A DNA stretch of 64,000 bases from Flagellimonas zhangzhouensis (GTDB taxonomy: Bacteria > Bacteroidota > Bacteroidia > Flavobacteriales > Flavobacteriaceae): NCBI RefSeq assembly GCF_900102925.1, contig NZ_FNKI01000001.1, positions 1,426,001-1,490,000 on the forward strand, read 5' to 3'. Below are positions 62,423 through 64,000 of this stretch, in pieces. The stretch's first letter is position 1. Every line of letters starts with the position of its first letter. The position numbers and the translations under genes are program-made. The notes under the pieces were generated by a model that saw only the letters and a list, made by a program, of their open reading frames with translations, made no database searches and was not told the DNA's origin.

Positions 62423-62908
62423 ATGTTCAAACCCTCGTTGGAAACCCTAGAGCAATTCAAGCAAGTACTTTTGACTTTGCCCTTAAATTGTTACTCCCAA
62501 AAATGCAGTGTACTTTCCGATGCCACCATTGGGCAGCATACTAGACACGTAATAGAGCTCTATTTTTGTTTGATTCAGGGATATGAATCCGCTGACGTAT
62601 CTTATGATCATAGACAACGAGATTTAAGAATTGAGCAAGATTTATCCTTTGCTTTGGAAAAATTGAGCCTAATTCAGTCCCAGCTTCAACAGCCCAATAA
62701 GAATTTGAAAATCACTTATGAGTTGGAGGGCGAGACCACTTGTTTGGATTCCAATTATTATCGCGAAGTCATGTACAATTTGGAACATACCATTCACCAT
62801 CACGCCTTGATCAAGGTCGGAATCGAACAGCTAACAGGACAGGAGCTGCCAACTTCATTTGGGGTTGCACCCTCAACCATGCAATACAGAAAAACATGTG
62901 CACAGTAA
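62423..62908 (+). CDS. DinB family protein
   Basis: A 161-residue four-helix bundle of the DinB/YfiT superfamily. His residues in IGQHTRHVIE and EHTIHHHALI can bind the metal. The family includes thiol transferases, but no substrate can be stated. Overlaps the NRDE gene by 13 nt, so they are likely cotranscribed. Confidence 0.83.
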   Translation: MFKPSLETLEQFKQVLLTLPLNCYSQKCSVLSDATIGQHTRHVIELYFCLIQGYESADVSYDHRQRDLRIEQDLSFALEKLSLIQSQLQQPNKNLKITYELEGETTCLDSNYYREVMYNLEHTIHHHALIKVGIEQLTGQELPTSFGVAPSTMQYRKTCAQ

Positions 62909-63612
62909 GTTTTGTTTCTTCGCAAGGTCAATATGTTATCACTTCCAATCGAGATGAGCATATTTCCAGACCTTTAGCGCATCAGCCCAAAGAAGAAACT
63001 ATAGGTGCGGTAAAGGTGCTTTTCCCAAAAGATCCCAAAGCAGGAGGTACTTGGTTTGCCTTAAATGAGAATGGTGCAGTTGGAGTATTGCTCAACGGGG
63101 CTTTTGTAAACCATCAAATGGGCGGTGCCTATGCCAAAAGTCGTGGACTTATTTTACTGGATATCATAAGTTCGGAAAATCCATTGGCTTTTCTAAAGGA
63201 GCTGGAGCTATACCAAATTGAACCCTTTACTTTGGTGCTTTTTGATGCAAGCTTAGTTGAATTTCGTTGGGATGGCAATCAAAAATATTTTAGACCCTTG
63301 GATAAGACCCAAAACCATATTTGGGCCTCGGCCACGCTATATTCCGATGAAACTATTCAACAAAGGGCGCAATTGTTTGATAAATTTCAAGAAACCACCA
63401 CAGCTATTGGCGCTTCGGAAGTTCTGGATTTTCATTCCAATAACCACAATGACTTTGAAAATGGATTTATCATTGATAGGGAATCAGGACTAAAAACATT
63501 TAGTGTGACTCAGGCGGTTTTGGGAGATGACCAGATTTTGATGAAACACTTGGATCTATTGAACGATAAAGTTTTTGATGTGCTCTTTTCTGCTGGAGAA
63601 CTCACTTTTTAA
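62896..63612 (+). CDS. NRDE (TANGO2-like) protein
   Basis: A 238-residue protein from ATG 62896, starting MCTVSFVSSQGQYVITSNRDEH, which gives the Cys2 and NRDE family signature. The frame opens at 62740 but would overlap the DinB gene by 169 nt. Family members have an N-terminal nucleophile-like fold; the reaction is unknown. Followed after 2 nt by another gene. Confidence 0.88.
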   Translation: MCTVSFVSSQGQYVITSNRDEHISRPLAHQPKEETIGAVKVLFPKDPKAGGTWFALNENGAVGVLLNGAFVNHQMGGAYAKSRGLILLDIISSENPLAFLKELELYQIEPFTLVLFDASLVEFRWDGNQKYFRPLDKTQNHIWASATLYSDETIQQRAQLFDKFQETTTAIGASEVLDFHSNNHNDFENGFIIDRESGLKTFSVTQAVLGDDQILMKHLDLLNDKVFDVLFSAGELTF

Positions 63613-63614
63613 TA

Positions 63615-64000
63615 ATGGAACGTTTACAACTTACTTGGCATCGGATCACCCATTGGGAGTATTGGCCCTTTTGGTTGATTTATTATCCCATGTTCCCAGT
63701 TTGGTTGTATTATTCCATTAAGGCAAGGTCCATTTTCTATTTTAATGCTGCCAATCCTGGAATGAAAAACGGAGGTATGGCTATGATTTCCAAAAAGGAA
63801 ATCTACGATATGATTCCTGATCAATACATCCCGAAAACCATATTTTTCCCCGAGAATGAGTCAGTAGATACAGCCTTGGAACGTATTTTGGCTTCTGAAA
63901 TAGGTTTTCCATTTATTGCAAAGCCCAATATTGGGATGAAATCCTTTGGGGTGGAAAAAATTCATGATAAAGAAGCATTCCAGAAATACGTAGCTTGGTC
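63615..64000 (+). CDS. ATP-grasp-like enzyme, N-terminal part, cut by window end
   Basis: The frame is open from ATG 63615 to the window end (128 codons). Residues 8-36 are rich in Trp/Tyr and hydrophobic (THWEYWPFWLIYYP) and could be membrane-associated. Residues about 103-115 (FIAKPNIGMKSFGVEK) look like the ATP-grasp nucleotide-binding loop. A ligase is likely; the substrate is unknown. It is probably cotranscribed with the DinB-NRDE genes. Confidence 0.7.
   Translation, partial: MERLQLTWHRITHWEYWPFWLIYYPMFPVWLYYSIKARSIFYFNAANPGMKNGGMAMISKKEIYDMIPDQYIPKTIFFPENESVDTALERILASEIGFPFIAKPNIGMKSFGVEKIHDKEAFQKYVAW

Overview
The window is chromosomal DNA of a gliding-type marine bacterium of the Bacteroidota, most likely the family Flavobacteriaceae. 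Evidence: gldA and gldBC gliding genes, Bacteroidota-type promoters (TAnnTTTG -7 element), few purine-rich ribosome binding sites, many 1-4 nt start/stop overlaps, a typical Bacteroidota mraZ-to-ftsZ cluster without murF, and a split methionine synthase. There is no prophage, transposase, CRISPR array or rRNA operon, so most genes are core housekeeping genes.

Layout. 1-2780: 3' part of metH, then metF (one-carbon metabolism). 2944-7470: PagL-like lipid A deacylase, GIN lipoprotein, serine hydrolase and a convergent group II decarboxylase. 7558-8457: gldA. 8657-12827: a regulated Phe/Tyr operon with promoter, Phe/Tyr-rich leader peptide, antiterminator and terminator, then pheA, an aminotransferase, tyrA and a DAHP synthase-chorismate mutase fusion. 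12890-24667: a second GIN protein, rsgA-dtd, two DUF3857/transglutaminase paralogs, a MazG-like protein, aroA, queA, rlmN and a polyprenyl synthase. 24716-27323: an ECF sigma factor operon with an ECF-like promoter. 27318-31063: small zinc-ribbon, oxygenase, flavodoxin and peptidase genes. 31205-36196: dnaG, a response regulator, nadE and gldBC. 36247-40688: membrane, SH3, pirin, AraC, engB and hydrolase genes on the minus strand. 40857-56611: the 13-gene division and cell wall cluster behind an MraZ box. 56645-64000: a YqeY-like gene, tRNA-Arg and its broken copy, carboxylesterase, hybrid histidine kinase, YHS, DinB, NRDE and a truncated ATP-grasp-like gene.

Two signals stand out. First, the aromatic operon carries a complete ribosome-mediated attenuator: a 23-codon leader peptide with 6 Phe, 3 Tyr and 1 Trp, a 7-nt segment in its end that is exactly complementary to the 5' arm of a perfect terminator, and that terminator sits 3 nt before the pheA start. 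Second, the window holds several families of short palindromic repeats. One (core TTCGAGCGCAGTCGAGAA) occurs in the same reading frame in three protein genes and in the two longest gaps of the otherwise packed division cluster region or near relatives of it. Another family (CCTGCC...GGCAGG stems) has entered the D-arm of a duplicated tRNA-Arg twice, leaving a tRNA pseudogene beside the intact gene.

Other points: a response regulator with Glu in place of the phosphoacceptor Asp, a primase lacking all four zinc ligands, a transglutaminase paralog lacking its catalytic Cys, and a 13-nt G tract at the end of a membrane protein gene.
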